Shown here: in pieces, positions 54,501-62,501 of the stretch
Layout of the letters: the number at the start of each line of letters is the position of its first letter
How positions within the stretch are numbered: the stretch's first letter is position 1
Assembly (NCBI GenBank): GCA_964625775.1
Contig: CAZVEH010000004.1
Coordinates: 3,746-67,745, forward strand
Origin: GCA-2786165 sp964625775
Lineage (GTDB): Bacteria > Pseudomonadota > Gammaproteobacteria > Legionellales > Legionellaceae
DNA length: 64,000 bases
Reading direction: 5' to 3'
The notes under the pieces: generated by a model
Seen by the model: the letters and a program-made list of their open reading frames with translations, nothing else
Told to the model about the DNA's origin: nothing
Database searches by the model: none
Program-made: the position numbers and the translations under genes

Positions 54501-54980
54501 CGCCAAAGTTCGTTGAGCAATAGGGTTGCCCGCTCTGGCAGCAGGGATATAAAACTCTCTGGCGGCATCAAGATTTTTTTTAACGCCGAATCCAAACAAA
54601 TAAGCACCGGCACAATACATTTGTGCCGAGATATCATTGGCTTTCGCCGCTTTTTTAAACCAAAAGAACGCTTGCTCAGGGTCATGATTTTGAAATAACT
54701 CAAGTTTGGCCATGAGCAATTGTGCCGGCAAGTCGCCTTTGTCTGCGGCACTTTTAAATGCTTGCCGCGCCAAAGCATTGGATTTCAATACACCGTACCC
54801 ATGCAAATACATCCGGCCCAAATAATAATCCTCAATCGAATCAAGCTTGGGTTTGGCTTTGAGTAACATCGCAGCGTTTGCATAATCTTCTTGACGATAG
54901 GCTTCTACGCCTGTGAGTGCAAACGCACTATGAGTCACAGCTGCCAAGCAAAACCATGGGATGATAACTTTGGTTGCCAT
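51585..54980 (-). CDS. enhC: EnhC-like Sel1-repeat periplasmic protein
   Basis: An 1131-aa exported protein (signal peptide about 1-21, ending HSAFA-LTG) made of roughly twenty Sel1/TPR-like repeats of about 36 residues, such as AAQFNVAQMYQQGIGVEKSI and AQLKLGYMYEQGIGIPQDY. Size, signal, repeat type and the neighbouring enhB- and enhA-like genes match EnhC of Legionella. That protein acts in the periplasm, restrains lytic transglycosylase activity and supports intracellular growth. A non-Sel1 linker lies at about 340-465. It is the last gene of a three-gene minus-strand operon. Confidence 0.85.
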   Translation of the reverse strand: MATKVIIPWFCLAAVTHSAFALTGVEAYRQEDYANAAMLLKAKPKLDSIEDYYLGRMYLHGYGVLKSNALARQAFKSAADKGDLPAQLLMAKLELFQNHDPEQAFFWFKKAAKANDISAQMYCAGAYLFGFGVKKNLDAAREFYIPAARAGNPIAQRTLADNFLNSRQAANHKMGLVWLGKAVELRDPEAEVMMAELYRTGDKVLKNADQAKQLLEGAIAQGYVPAIYQMGLFEQSQEHMQDAQTWYLKAAERHFVPAELALAELYLNPKNELYSVENGFLWATKAAQSGSTKAQHLLASLYQKGQGVAVNEVLATEWETKARKTEELESSGKFAEQQMVQWLTGEKQKKLFNTAYRLPGIYSNWKNPAALKDNIYNFPPKMNILTRNQIYQSEFKMIDPNTIPINQYYDAMMRVQQPPAKEALVLPYYPIRTQSVASKDGQDLLLYAQRDGYDYLTDLAASTQPLDYPKEFQRLFDRAILGDIAAQFNVAQMYQQGIGVEKSIDQAIKFYSMAAAQNDLAAEYQLGVIYFQGLDVKPDYRLAMEWWTDAAFKGNEYAQYALARIYENGYQDESGKEVVAANPDQAFALYQLSSVNKYGLAQYRLAEIMVRQKPTELNVADLDMRRKVIKGLYQGAADYGVEQAKLPLAFYNAMDADQIKQAQAFTDAQQAATAGSVDAAFLLGIMYDRGIATERSREQAVHWYEQSVQNPMSSFILGTYAAEGAGLEKSSEKAVNYLQFAVDNAFSPADFNIAVFKQRQGESFLPYLEKAVNLGLSRAGLVLADYYMTSASNDQQLKEARDLYERFAKQGDLSAQLKLGYMYEQGIGIPQDYHQAQTWYTAAAEKGSNKAQYLLGRLYQLGYLGTSPDYKLARQWYALAQTHYAPAAVAYGFIDEMVDDDYVHALNEYQLAADLGDPVAAYDLGLMYEKGKNQWVDLAKAKELYLQAAQGGVVKAMVSLGILYAMDHHYDEALSWLNKAVAKDDSDAEYQLGWMAEKGMISHSSLSKAITYYQKSAERGNAKAMLALARIYHTGSKTVKNTQQSVEYYTRLADQNYPEAQYQLAKFCFSGFVEGCTEQQGKRLLEKAQQSGYRDAGQLLRFYTAKSQDGVSYIESVVLSQGQVKQGQSDS

Positions 54981-55022
54981 TGAATATCCCCTTATATGCG
55001 CCTTTTCCTATGAAATGATTGC

Positions 55023-55583
55023 TTAACGAGGAATAACGCCATACCGGACGACATCTCCGACGGCAGTGCCTCGATTCGCGCTTTTAACCATCCAAAAATT
55101 ACCACGATTATTCAAACCAAACTTCACACGTACATATTCGCATATCTTAAGACTATCAGCACAATTGATCACTTTACCATACCCTACTTTAGCAGGATTG
55201 ATGCTACAGATATATTTTAATTCAGATTGATTGGTAGCCAACACAGCCCATTGCTTGGGTTGAATCACGTGGTTCAGATAGGTATTGCGGGTACTGTTGT
55301 CTTGTTGCATTTGATTCAAACTCACCGGAGAAGACAATTTGTTATAAACAAAATATAACGTTTGGCCACCCATCTCCTGTCCGGGGATATTCGGGTTTGA
55401 TTCATGAATCAAGCTCACGGTATTTAATTGATATTCATAGCCGACGTCACGACATCCTAGAGGAAATTTGGCAGGATCTTTGTTTTCCCCTTCCAGTTCT
55501 TCTGCGCTGGTTCTCGCGGATGCCGCATTCATTAAGCCCGCTACCAATAAGCCACTGATGATGCCTTTGAGCATAATTCTCAT
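55023..55583 (-). CDS. enhB: EnhB-like exported protein
   Basis: A 186-aa protein with a signal peptide (MRIMLKGIISGLLVAGLMNAASA). The mature part has several cysteines (LGCRDVGYEY, YICSINP, INCADSLKICEYV) and an ending resembling EnhB of Legionella. Start at 55583: GGGGGAAAG precedes it and ATGA overlaps the enhA stop; the frame is open to 55598. The function of EnhB is not established; it accompanies EnhA and EnhC. The identification rests mainly on gene order. Confidence 0.7.
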   Translation of the reverse strand: MRIMLKGIISGLLVAGLMNAASARTSAEELEGENKDPAKFPLGCRDVGYEYQLNTVSLIHESNPNIPGQEMGGQTLYFVYNKLSSPVSLNQMQQDNSTRNTYLNHVIQPKQWAVLATNQSELKYICSINPAKVGYGKVINCADSLKICEYVRVKFGLNNRGNFWMVKSANRGTAVGDVVRYGVIPR

Positions 55584-56377
55584 GATTCTTTCCCCCATGA
55601 AGATGGTGCACTTACGGGACGAACAACAACTTTTGTGCCTTTTTGTTCGTTTGAATCAGATGAAGTTTCAACAAATTCTAAATTCAGCCATTTGGCATCT
55701 CGAATAAACATTCTCACGCAACCATGAGAAGCTCGATAACCAGGCATATCATCCGAACCGTGCATGGCAAACCCTTTATGAAAGTACATGCAATAGGGCA
55801 TTTTCGCACCACCTCGACCAATTGGAAAAATATCTGATTTGCAATTTGAGTCCTCTTTAGAAAAAATTCGATACATTCCAGTTAAGGTTCGACAAGAGTT
55901 GGCGCTGTCCGAACATTTGTCTCGACCAGAGGCTATTGGGCCCCACTTGATAAGTTGACCATCCGCATAAGCTGCCCACGCCAATTTATCTTGGTCCACA
56001 ATAATTTGACGTTCTTTATCTCCTATCTTATGAGAAAAAGGAGCCAAATCAATCAAAGTCACCGTAGATAAATGCTTAGGAACCACCAAAGTTTGCCCAG
56101 GTGTGAGTCGATTGTAAGAACGATTCACACGTTGCACCAAATCACGTTGCACTTCATCGGGAAAATGTTTTTCCCAAGTGTCGCCTGAACTGACTTTGAC
56201 ACACTCATACTCATCATATGTACATAAATGGGGTCCATAATAGATAGGGTCAGGGGATGCAGGCGTGGTAGGTGATGTCGCCGCAGAGACAGGACCCATG
56301 ATCAGACTATTCACTATCAGCGAAACACTTAACACGAACCATCGATGACATCGACGTTCCCCGGTTAAAGTATTCAT
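55580..56377 (-). CDS. enhA: EnhA-like L,D-transpeptidase (YkuD) with LysM-like domain
   Basis: A 265-aa exported protein. The signal peptide covers about residues 10-33. A LysM-like segment follows (VSSGDTWEKHFPDEV, NRSYNRLTPGQTLVVPK), then the YkuD catalytic domain, with HGSDDMPGYRASHGCVRM providing the His and nucleophile Cys of the HxxSHGCxRM motif. It likely makes 3-3 cross-links or attaches proteins to peptidoglycan. First gene of the enhA-B-C operon, divergent from the gene at 56535, with 157 bp of shared promoter region. Confidence 0.85.
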   Translation of the reverse strand: MNTLTGERRCHRWFVLSVSLIVNSLIMGPVSAATSPTTPASPDPIYYGPHLCTYDEYECVKVSSGDTWEKHFPDEVQRDLVQRVNRSYNRLTPGQTLVVPKHLSTVTLIDLAPFSHKIGDKERQIIVDQDKLAWAAYADGQLIKWGPIASGRDKCSDSANSCRTLTGMYRIFSKEDSNCKSDIFPIGRGGAKMPYCMYFHKGFAMHGSDDMPGYRASHGCVRMFIRDAKWLNLEFVETSSDSNEQKGTKVVVRPVSAPSSWGKES

Positions 56378-56534
56378 TAGGATTCCTCAACCAAAAACAT
56401 TAAGTTCTTATGAGTTTCTTCGGCGGATATGGAAAAAAGTTTAGATTTTTTTCCCTGTACGGTACGATTTTTTTGAATAATCATTAAAATTGACGTACAA
56501 TGCGTCCACAAATAAACCAACTTAGGCGACACGC

Positions 56535-57953
56535 ATGTCACATAATAGAACGGATAAACCTCGGTTTTTTTTCGAAGATGCGCCGTTGGATGTGCGCGCC
56601 AAGATCGAAACATTTTTCACAAGAAAAGACAAAGTGACTTTGCAAACCGCCAGCGATCGCAGCGCTCACAGATTCTATCAACAAGAAATTGATCTGATTC
56701 GTTATGTTCACTTAGGTTTAAAAGAAAAGGTACAAAAAATTCTCGATACCTATCCGTCTTTAACACCCTTCGCAGAACAAGCTCACCAAGAAGAAACCCG
56801 TAAAATATGTTCCCATATTTTACAGGGAAATCAAGCAGAAGTGGTACGTCGAATCACCCTTAATCCCCATTTACTGTTGCGAAAAGAAAACATCACCAAC
56901 GAAGATATAGAAGAAGATGAAACTTTTAGATTGAAACTGTATCATATCTCTCCTTATCAACTGATTCAATGGCTCTTCGATGCCGATATGTTAGAAAAAG
57001 TATTACCCCTGATTCCGACCGACCAAGAAACCAGTCAAACATTTATAAACCAAAGCAAAGAGATGGCCTTTGGTGGAAATGATTTGATCAAAATGGACGA
57101 AGACCCATCTGGCGTCCCTTTCGATAAAATATTGAGATATCAAGATCCCCATGACGTGACTTACCCTAATTTTTACTCACGGCTCATGAATCAAGATGGC
57201 ATTGTCTTTTATAATCAACAGTTTTATAAAGTCGAACAACACACCCAATCGGTCACATTGCTTCGTCCCCAAACAAATGAGACCAACTGGAGTGCGTTCG
57301 AGAAGTTCCTTTCCGACATGTCATCTATGCCCGTCAACACCAGTAAACGCTCCAACGACCAACAACATCGGCTGATCGCCGACGTGTTAGGGCATACGTT
57401 GTCACGTTCAGGCATTCCATATGAACTTGGTGGAGTGCGCTATCGTAATACACGTAACCCCTTGCCTATTATTGCTGCGCATCTCGAGTACATTCGATTA
57501 TCCAGAGCTCAACCTCATGGAACTCCGCACACCGAAGCATTAGATGTCTTTTGGAAACAAACCGTGGGTGGTGCGCAACGCATGTCTCCCATGTGGTGTA
57601 TACAATACCAGGCCACAGCACCCGAGTTTCAATTTGTTCCCGTTGACCCAGAGGGCGCCTATGCGTTTCATCGTGAGTCAACGATAACGGTGGCGGGAGA
57701 AAACTATATAGACAATGTGCCGCTGTTACCTTTCAAACACCGAGCAGGTCTGGGTTGGGATTACGCCCTTTCAAGACAATTAAATCCCACTGCAACTGGC
57801 TTTTCACAAGGTATCTCTTATTGGCGAAGCGGCGTCGATTTGGTTCAGCTCAATCAAATTCAAGATATCAAAACCGCTAAGACACATCGCATCAATCAAA
57901 TATTCGTGCAGGCAGCAGAACTCACTCTGGTGCAAAACAGGATGACGATGTAA
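56535..57953 (+). CDS. Candidate effector with F-box-like N-terminus
   Basis: A 472-aa protein, not recognised as a whole. Residues about 16-50 (APLDVRAKIETFFTRKDKVT, then LQTASDRSAHRFYQQE) fit an F-box-like pattern (PxDVxxKIxxFxxxKDxxxLxxxS). The next 110 residues have paired-helix spacing like ankyrin-type repeats (VHLGLKEKVQKILDTYPSL, ILQGNQAEVVRRITLNPHLL). The C-terminal half (about 200-472) is unassigned. No signal peptide. The arrangement suggests a host-directed E3-ligase adaptor; this is inference. It is divergent from the enh operon. Confidence 0.6.
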   Translation: MSHNRTDKPRFFFEDAPLDVRAKIETFFTRKDKVTLQTASDRSAHRFYQQEIDLIRYVHLGLKEKVQKILDTYPSLTPFAEQAHQEETRKICSHILQGNQAEVVRRITLNPHLLLRKENITNEDIEEDETFRLKLYHISPYQLIQWLFDADMLEKVLPLIPTDQETSQTFINQSKEMAFGGNDLIKMDEDPSGVPFDKILRYQDPHDVTYPNFYSRLMNQDGIVFYNQQFYKVEQHTQSVTLLRPQTNETNWSAFEKFLSDMSSMPVNTSKRSNDQQHRLIADVLGHTLSRSGIPYELGGVRYRNTRNPLPIIAAHLEYIRLSRAQPHGTPHTEALDVFWKQTVGGAQRMSPMWCIQYQATAPEFQFVPVDPEGAYAFHRESTITVAGENYIDNVPLLPFKHRAGLGWDYALSRQLNPTATGFSQGISYWRSGVDLVQLNQIQDIKTAKTHRINQIFVQAAELTLVQNRMTM

Positions 57954-57970
57954 TCATTGCCTTTTAATAT

Positions 57971-57987
57971 TCGCCCCATAGGGGCGA
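57971..57987. terminator. Short GC hairpin after the F-box-like gene
   Basis: TCGCCCC and GGGGCGA pair around an ATA loop, 18 bp past the stop at 57953 and between convergent genes. There is no T run directly after, so termination strength is uncertain. Confidence 0.45.
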
Positions 57988-58025
57988 GGCTAAAAAAGGC
58001 TTATCGTGCGAAACGTGTCTTAATT

Positions 58026-58742
58026 TTATTTTTTATATTCCTCACAATACATGATCACCCCGCCGATCACGCCAGCAGGCATGGTCAACAGATTGAAAAT
58101 CGGAATAAAACTTGCCACATTCATCAATGAGCCAAAACCCAATAACACCATTTTTTTGTCTCTAAACTTACGTTGCATCGCATGAAAACCCACCAAATTA
58201 TTATCCATTGCAAAATCTTGATATTGTACACTGAGCATCCAAGCATTAAACAAAAACCACATCAAAGGATAAATGGGATGGATCAACGGCATGAAAAACA
58301 ACAAACACATGCCCAAAAAACGCAGCAAAAAATAGCCTAAAAACTGCATTTGCCGCTTCACGCTTCGCAGTGCAATCTGCGACCAAGAAACAGCGGGAAT
58401 ACCGCGATGATAGAGAACTTCTTGCGCTCTTTCTGCTAAGAAACCTTGAAAAGGTGCTGCAATGAGATTGAAAATAACTGTAAACATCGAATAAAACACA
58501 AGGAAAAAACTCATCATCAATAGAACCATAAATGCTTTGCTCAAGACATGTAACCAAGCAGGTAATTGGCTGATGTATTCCGTAGAATAAGCGTACATAT
58601 AATGGTGAATCACATAAAACAAACCCACAAACAAAATAACATTAAATAAAATGGGCAATACCACATAGCGTTTCAAACCTTTGGTCATCAAGTGTCTGAT
58701 ACCGCGCATGAGATATCCCATCCCTTTGATAAAATCATTCAT
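58026..58742 (-). CDS. cysZ: CysZ/EI24-family membrane protein
   Basis: A 238-aa inner-membrane protein. The N-terminal FIKGMGYLMRGIRHLM helix, KRYVVLPILFNVILFVGLFY, NLIAAPFQGFLAERAQE and the C-terminal GFGSLMNVASFIPIFNLLTMPAGVIGG blocks match CysZ, a sulfate permease that feeds cysteine synthesis. Length is close to the usual ~250. The start at 58742 has AGGAG about 8 bases upstream; the frame is open to 58772. Monocistronic here. Confidence 0.9.
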   Translation of the reverse strand: MNDFIKGMGYLMRGIRHLMTKGLKRYVVLPILFNVILFVGLFYVIHHYMYAYSTEYISQLPAWLHVLSKAFMVLLMMSFFLVFYSMFTVIFNLIAAPFQGFLAERAQEVLYHRGIPAVSWSQIALRSVKRQMQFLGYFLLRFLGMCLLFFMPLIHPIYPLMWFLFNAWMLSVQYQDFAMDNNLVGFHAMQRKFRDKKMVLLGFGSLMNVASFIPIFNLLTMPAGVIGGVIMYCEEYKK

Positions 58743-59029
58743 ATGATCAACTCCTGTCAAAGCACTCGTCACGTTTCATCAGTGAATCATTCTAGCATAT
58801 CAACAACTTTTCTCATCACTCAGGTAAAAGGGAGGATGAGTCCATATCATTGCCCTAAAAAATTCAGTTTTACTGATGTTTTTTGTCAAAAATGGGCCCG
58901 ATATTCTCCTCTATTTTGCGTGACTGATGTGAATTATAAAGGTAGCTTTCATTGAAACACCCTCTCAAAATAGCGTACTAGCTGTAATGTTCTATAATCT
59001 TAGGTAACACTCGATTAGATTTTTGAAAA

Positions 59030-59896
59030 ATGACAAAAATAAACTCCATCAGGGTACGCGATAGACTTCGTAATGGAAATAGGTACACAAGAGATATTTG
59101 CATTGTTAATGGACAGCCATTTTATACATCATCTGGAGATAATTCTGGCATGGAAGATGTTTGGCTTCCTTTTGAGGGGTTTCAACAACCAACTCAAGGC
59201 GATAGCGGAATGCTCCAAAAACCAGAAATTGCACATACCCCAGAAAGATCTGGGCGCCAACGTATAAACTCTGTTTTTCCACCTGAAATTGCAGCATGGC
59301 TGCGTAAGAACGAGCCGCAAACATGGGGACGCTTTAAAAGCATGGAATGTTTATATGCTTCTTATTTACTTTCCGGCGATAAAATGGATACCGGACTTCG
59401 ACAAGCCATAGAATCATATATCCCCGTAGAGGTTAGAGAACAAGGTACTTTAGAGCCGAGCTACGATTTTTGGTCATGGAGCAGTTGTTGTAATTGTTGG
59501 TTAACTGAATTAGAGGAAAAAAATATATCAAAATTAAACAAACAACTTGAGGACAATGGTGCATCACTTGGGAATCTTAGACCAGTTGAAACTTTTCCTG
59601 TAATTTTAAGTGATGAGGCTGAGTTAGATCTTTCGGTTTCTAATCCTATTAATCACTCAACAATGTCTACTGAAGATGATGCAAGCAGCGACATCTCTGA
59701 GGAAGAAAAGATGGAGATCTATCCTGAGAATTATGGGGAAAATAACAAATTACAACAATTTATCGTACAGTTGCACAATAAAACCAATGTTACGAGAGAG
59801 CATAGGCAATCTTTTTCTGATTTAAGAAGGGCGAGTGAGAGCAAAAAAAATGACGATTTATCATCAAAAGATAGACATAGTCCGACCAATAAATAA
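59030..59896 (+). CDS. Orphan soluble protein, candidate effector
   Basis: Not recognised. A 288-aa soluble protein, with a weak ribosome site. Residues 1-160 look folded (PPEIAAWLRKNEPQTWGRFK, YEPSYDFWSWSSCCNCW-like Trp/Cys cluster at 150-157). The C-terminal 90 are acidic and Ser/Asn-rich (EDDASSDISEEEKMEIYPEN) with a basic-polar end. No signal peptide. The acidic, disordered tail resembles type IV signals of Legionellales effectors, which is context-based inference. Confidence 0.5.
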   Translation: MTKINSIRVRDRLRNGNRYTRDICIVNGQPFYTSSGDNSGMEDVWLPFEGFQQPTQGDSGMLQKPEIAHTPERSGRQRINSVFPPEIAAWLRKNEPQTWGRFKSMECLYASYLLSGDKMDTGLRQAIESYIPVEVREQGTLEPSYDFWSWSSCCNCWLTELEEKNISKLNKQLEDNGASLGNLRPVETFPVILSDEAELDLSVSNPINHSTMSTEDDASSDISEEEKMEIYPENYGENNKLQQFIVQLHNKTNVTREHRQSFSDLRRASESKKNDDLSSKDRHSPTNK

Positions 59897-60116
59897 TTGG
59901 ATTCCGAGTATAAATGTGACCTTTCGGCAAGGCTGTGTGACATGATGTAGATGATTTCAATTAACGTTTTCTGTTGGCCTCATGGTCATAAATAAATACG
60001 GCCAATTAACCCTATTACGTGATCGGCCACATCATCATAGCCATTGGGTAGCTCGTAAAAATGTCGCCTAGCGTGTAAAGACGTACCGCCCCACTGACCC
60101 GATATGGTCACAGGCC

Positions 60117-61472
60117 CTATTTACCCAAACCTGGCGTCTTTTTCGATTCAGAATCCGCGCCGCCATTACTCAATATTTCTTGGTATTTTTTCTCAAATCC
60201 AATTTGTTGGGCCTTTATATACGCTGTAACAAAATTTCTATAACTTAATGGCGCTTCGTTTAATTTATCCGAGCTAATATTCGGATCCAAATCCACTATA
60301 GGACCAAATATTTGAGGCGTTGCTAAGGCTTTCAAAAAACCACACTCTTTTAAGGTAGCCCAATCTAAGGTTGTGAAACGCTCTTTATAAGGTATTTTAT
60401 CTAATGCAAGCTGCAACTGTGTTAATTTATTTTTCAAATAACCACTAAAATACGAAAAATACGAGTTTTTAATCTGTTGTTTATAGTCACTTAAACAATC
60501 TTGCACGCAAGATAACACTTTATTATTTTGGGCTTGAGTTAAAATTTCCGTTAATGACTGTTCTATATCACTAATAGCTTCAGAGGTGGTCGCATTCTGT
60601 AAACGACCTTCCAGTTCTCTGTAATAACTCATTTCAAGCGCTTCAGGATTAAACCTGCAAAGCGCATCAATCTTATAATATATCGTATAACTATTTTTTC
60701 TAGATTTAATCAATGCATTGAGTCGATTTATTTTTTGTTTGAAATTAATCAGGTCTTCTTGGGAATTTATGTTCCCAAATTCCTTCAAAACAGGAGAAAC
60801 TACTACCTTGCGATCATAATCCGCATTAAAGTCACGCATTGCGTTTAAAAAATTAGAGTCATCTGCATATAACGCCTTTGTATATAAATCTGATTTTTTT
60901 TCCAAACATGCTTTAAGTTCTTCTAAATCTGAAATAGATTTCTGGCGATCGACAAGTCCATCAATCTGCCTACTGTGAAAATAATCACCAACATTATATT
61001 TGTCAATAAGATCAAAAACACCAAAACGCCCTAAATTAAAACCGGATATCAAATCCCATACCCTGTTGTAGGGGCTATAACCACTCTCTTTTTTAGAGTT
61101 AAAGTTACGCAAAATGTGTGCATACAAACCCTTGCATTCACTGCGTAACTGGTCTAGCCTGACAGGCTCGTCTGGTGTGGATTTAGGTGGGGGTTCATGA
61201 CGAGGCGCTGCACTGGGTTGGGTTGGGCGGTCCCTTTCAGCACGATTCTGTAATAAAGAGCTATCATAGCTTTTACGAAAGTCAGGATCTTTCAATATGC
61301 CATAAGCGTCATTAATAGCTTTGGTTTTTTTTTCACCTTCTTCTTTTGCCTCAGCAGATGCTCTAACTAATCGATCAGGATGGTAAGTCAGTACCAATTC
61401 CAGATACTTTTTCCTGATTTCTTCCGCCGTTGCTGTTGGCATAACACCCAAAATTTCATAATGAGTTGGCAT
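60117..61472 (-). CDS. J-domain (DnaJ-like) protein
   Basis: A 451-aa protein with an N-terminal J domain (residues 1-70): HYEILGVMPTATAEEIRKKY, then HPD at 31-33 and NDAYGILKDPDFRKSYD. A proline-rich linker (SAAPRHEPPPKSTPDEP) follows. The remaining ~330 residues are mainly helical and unassigned. It lacks the Gly/Phe region and zinc fingers of DnaJ. It should recruit an Hsp70, bacterial or, if secreted, host. ATG 61472 has AAAAGG 7 bases upstream; an in-frame ATG seven codons earlier is less likely. Confidence 0.85.
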   Translation of the reverse strand: MPTHYEILGVMPTATAEEIRKKYLELVLTYHPDRLVRASAEAKEEGEKKTKAINDAYGILKDPDFRKSYDSSLLQNRAERDRPTQPSAAPRHEPPPKSTPDEPVRLDQLRSECKGLYAHILRNFNSKKESGYSPYNRVWDLISGFNLGRFGVFDLIDKYNVGDYFHSRQIDGLVDRQKSISDLEELKACLEKKSDLYTKALYADDSNFLNAMRDFNADYDRKVVVSPVLKEFGNINSQEDLINFKQKINRLNALIKSRKNSYTIYYKIDALCRFNPEALEMSYYRELEGRLQNATTSEAISDIEQSLTEILTQAQNNKVLSCVQDCLSDYKQQIKNSYFSYFSGYLKNKLTQLQLALDKIPYKERFTTLDWATLKECGFLKALATPQIFGPIVDLDPNISSDKLNEAPLSYRNFVTAYIKAQQIGFEKKYQEILSNGGADSESKKTPGLGK

Positions 61473-61581
61473 AAAAGTACCTTTTCGTTGCATTTATATG
61501 AACAATATTAGACCACCAATTGATTCATGTAAAATTTAAACATCTTTGATGGCGTACTAGGGCATGTTGAGTCGTTGCGAG

Positions 61582-62458
61582 CTGATGACTCCCCACATAA
61601 ATGTATAAAATAATTGCATGCAAGATCTTGATGTGATCAAATAGCTTCAAATTTTTTTTGGAGCTATAAATGGAAGCATTAAACGTATTACATACTCATT
61701 TAATGGAAGAGTGTCCTTACATTCATGGCTAACGTTTACAAGCTGTCCTGGATGTTTCTTGCGCTCTGCAACGGTCACAAAATTTAACATTAACCTCTAT
61801 GGGTAAAGGCTTATCAGGCAAGTCAAAAATATTAAGTTAACGCCAGAGGATTCATGGAGGAGGGTCAAAGAATTTATTCCCGAAGTACCAATGAAGACTA
61901 AAAGTTACAACGATGCATTTATTATGAAAGAGCATAACCACCCATGCCGAATAGTTACCACTCGCCGAGCATCATCACCAATAAAAGCGCCAAGAAATGA
62001 TAAAGCAGCGAATAATGCTTATAGGCGCTCAGCACAAGAACCATGGATTTTGGCGACTAATCTACCAAAAGAAGGTTTTGATGCAACCAAAATAGTGAGT
62101 TATTACTCCAAAAGAATGCAAATAGAGCAATCTTTTAGAGATATCAAAAGTCATCAATTTGGATTAAGTGCTAGATATATTCAAACTCGATGCATCTATC
62201 ATTGGGGTGTAAAGATGCTACTTGCTGCTATTGTACAGCTTATGTTTTGGATTATTGGTGTGATTGCACATAGCCAAAATTTTCAAAGAGTATTTCAGGC
62301 AAATACAGTTAGAGATAGCAAGGTGTTTTCTTATTTTTATTTAGGGCAGCTCATGGTTGAATTTGATAAATTAAATGAATTGATAATTGATCATGACAAC
62401 TTACCACTGCTTATTGAACAAGAGTTGAATAAAAAATGGTGAATTTTGTGGGGATCAG
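61582..62458 (+). mobile_element. Broken IS4-family insertion sequence
   Basis: Ends resemble IS10/IS4 termini: CTGATGACTCCCCACATAAA at 61582-61601, and its inverse CTGATCCCCACAAAATTC at 62458-62441, with a four-base insertion in the left end. The enclosed transposase is interrupted and deleted. No target duplication is visible, so the ends may be eroded. Confidence 0.7.
61670..62442 (+). pseudogene. IS4-family transposase, interrupted
   Basis: The 5' part from ATG 61670 reads MEALNVLHTHLMEECPYIHG, then a stop, then RLQAVLDVSCALQRSQNLTL and TSMGKGLSGKSKI before breaking off, which is the IS4 N-terminal pattern. The 3' part from about 61891 is a 183-codon frame with EPWILATNLP, then IVSYYSKRMQIEQSFRDIKS, the catalytic-Glu Y(2)R(3)E(6)K-like motif, and HWGVKMLLAA. 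The first two catalytic Asp regions are largely deleted, so the gene is dead. Confidence 0.85.
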
Positions 62459-62469
62459 TCAGGTCGCGA

Positions 62470-62490
62470 GGCCTGCGTTTTTTGCAGGCC
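62470..62490. terminator. Hairpin between IS remnant and LRR gene
   Basis: GGCCTGC and GCAGGCC pair around a T-rich 7-base loop, 12 bp past the stop of the LRR gene. The stem is GC-rich but has no following T run on either strand. Confidence 0.45.
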
Positions 62491-62501
62491 GAGTCAAATG
62501 C

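Noticed and set aside
58692..58955. Plus-strand frame over the cysZ start region, containing a possible short Cys-containing peptide
   Set aside because: It begins inside cysZ on the opposite strand. The internal ATG is directly against the GGGAGG, too close for initiation.
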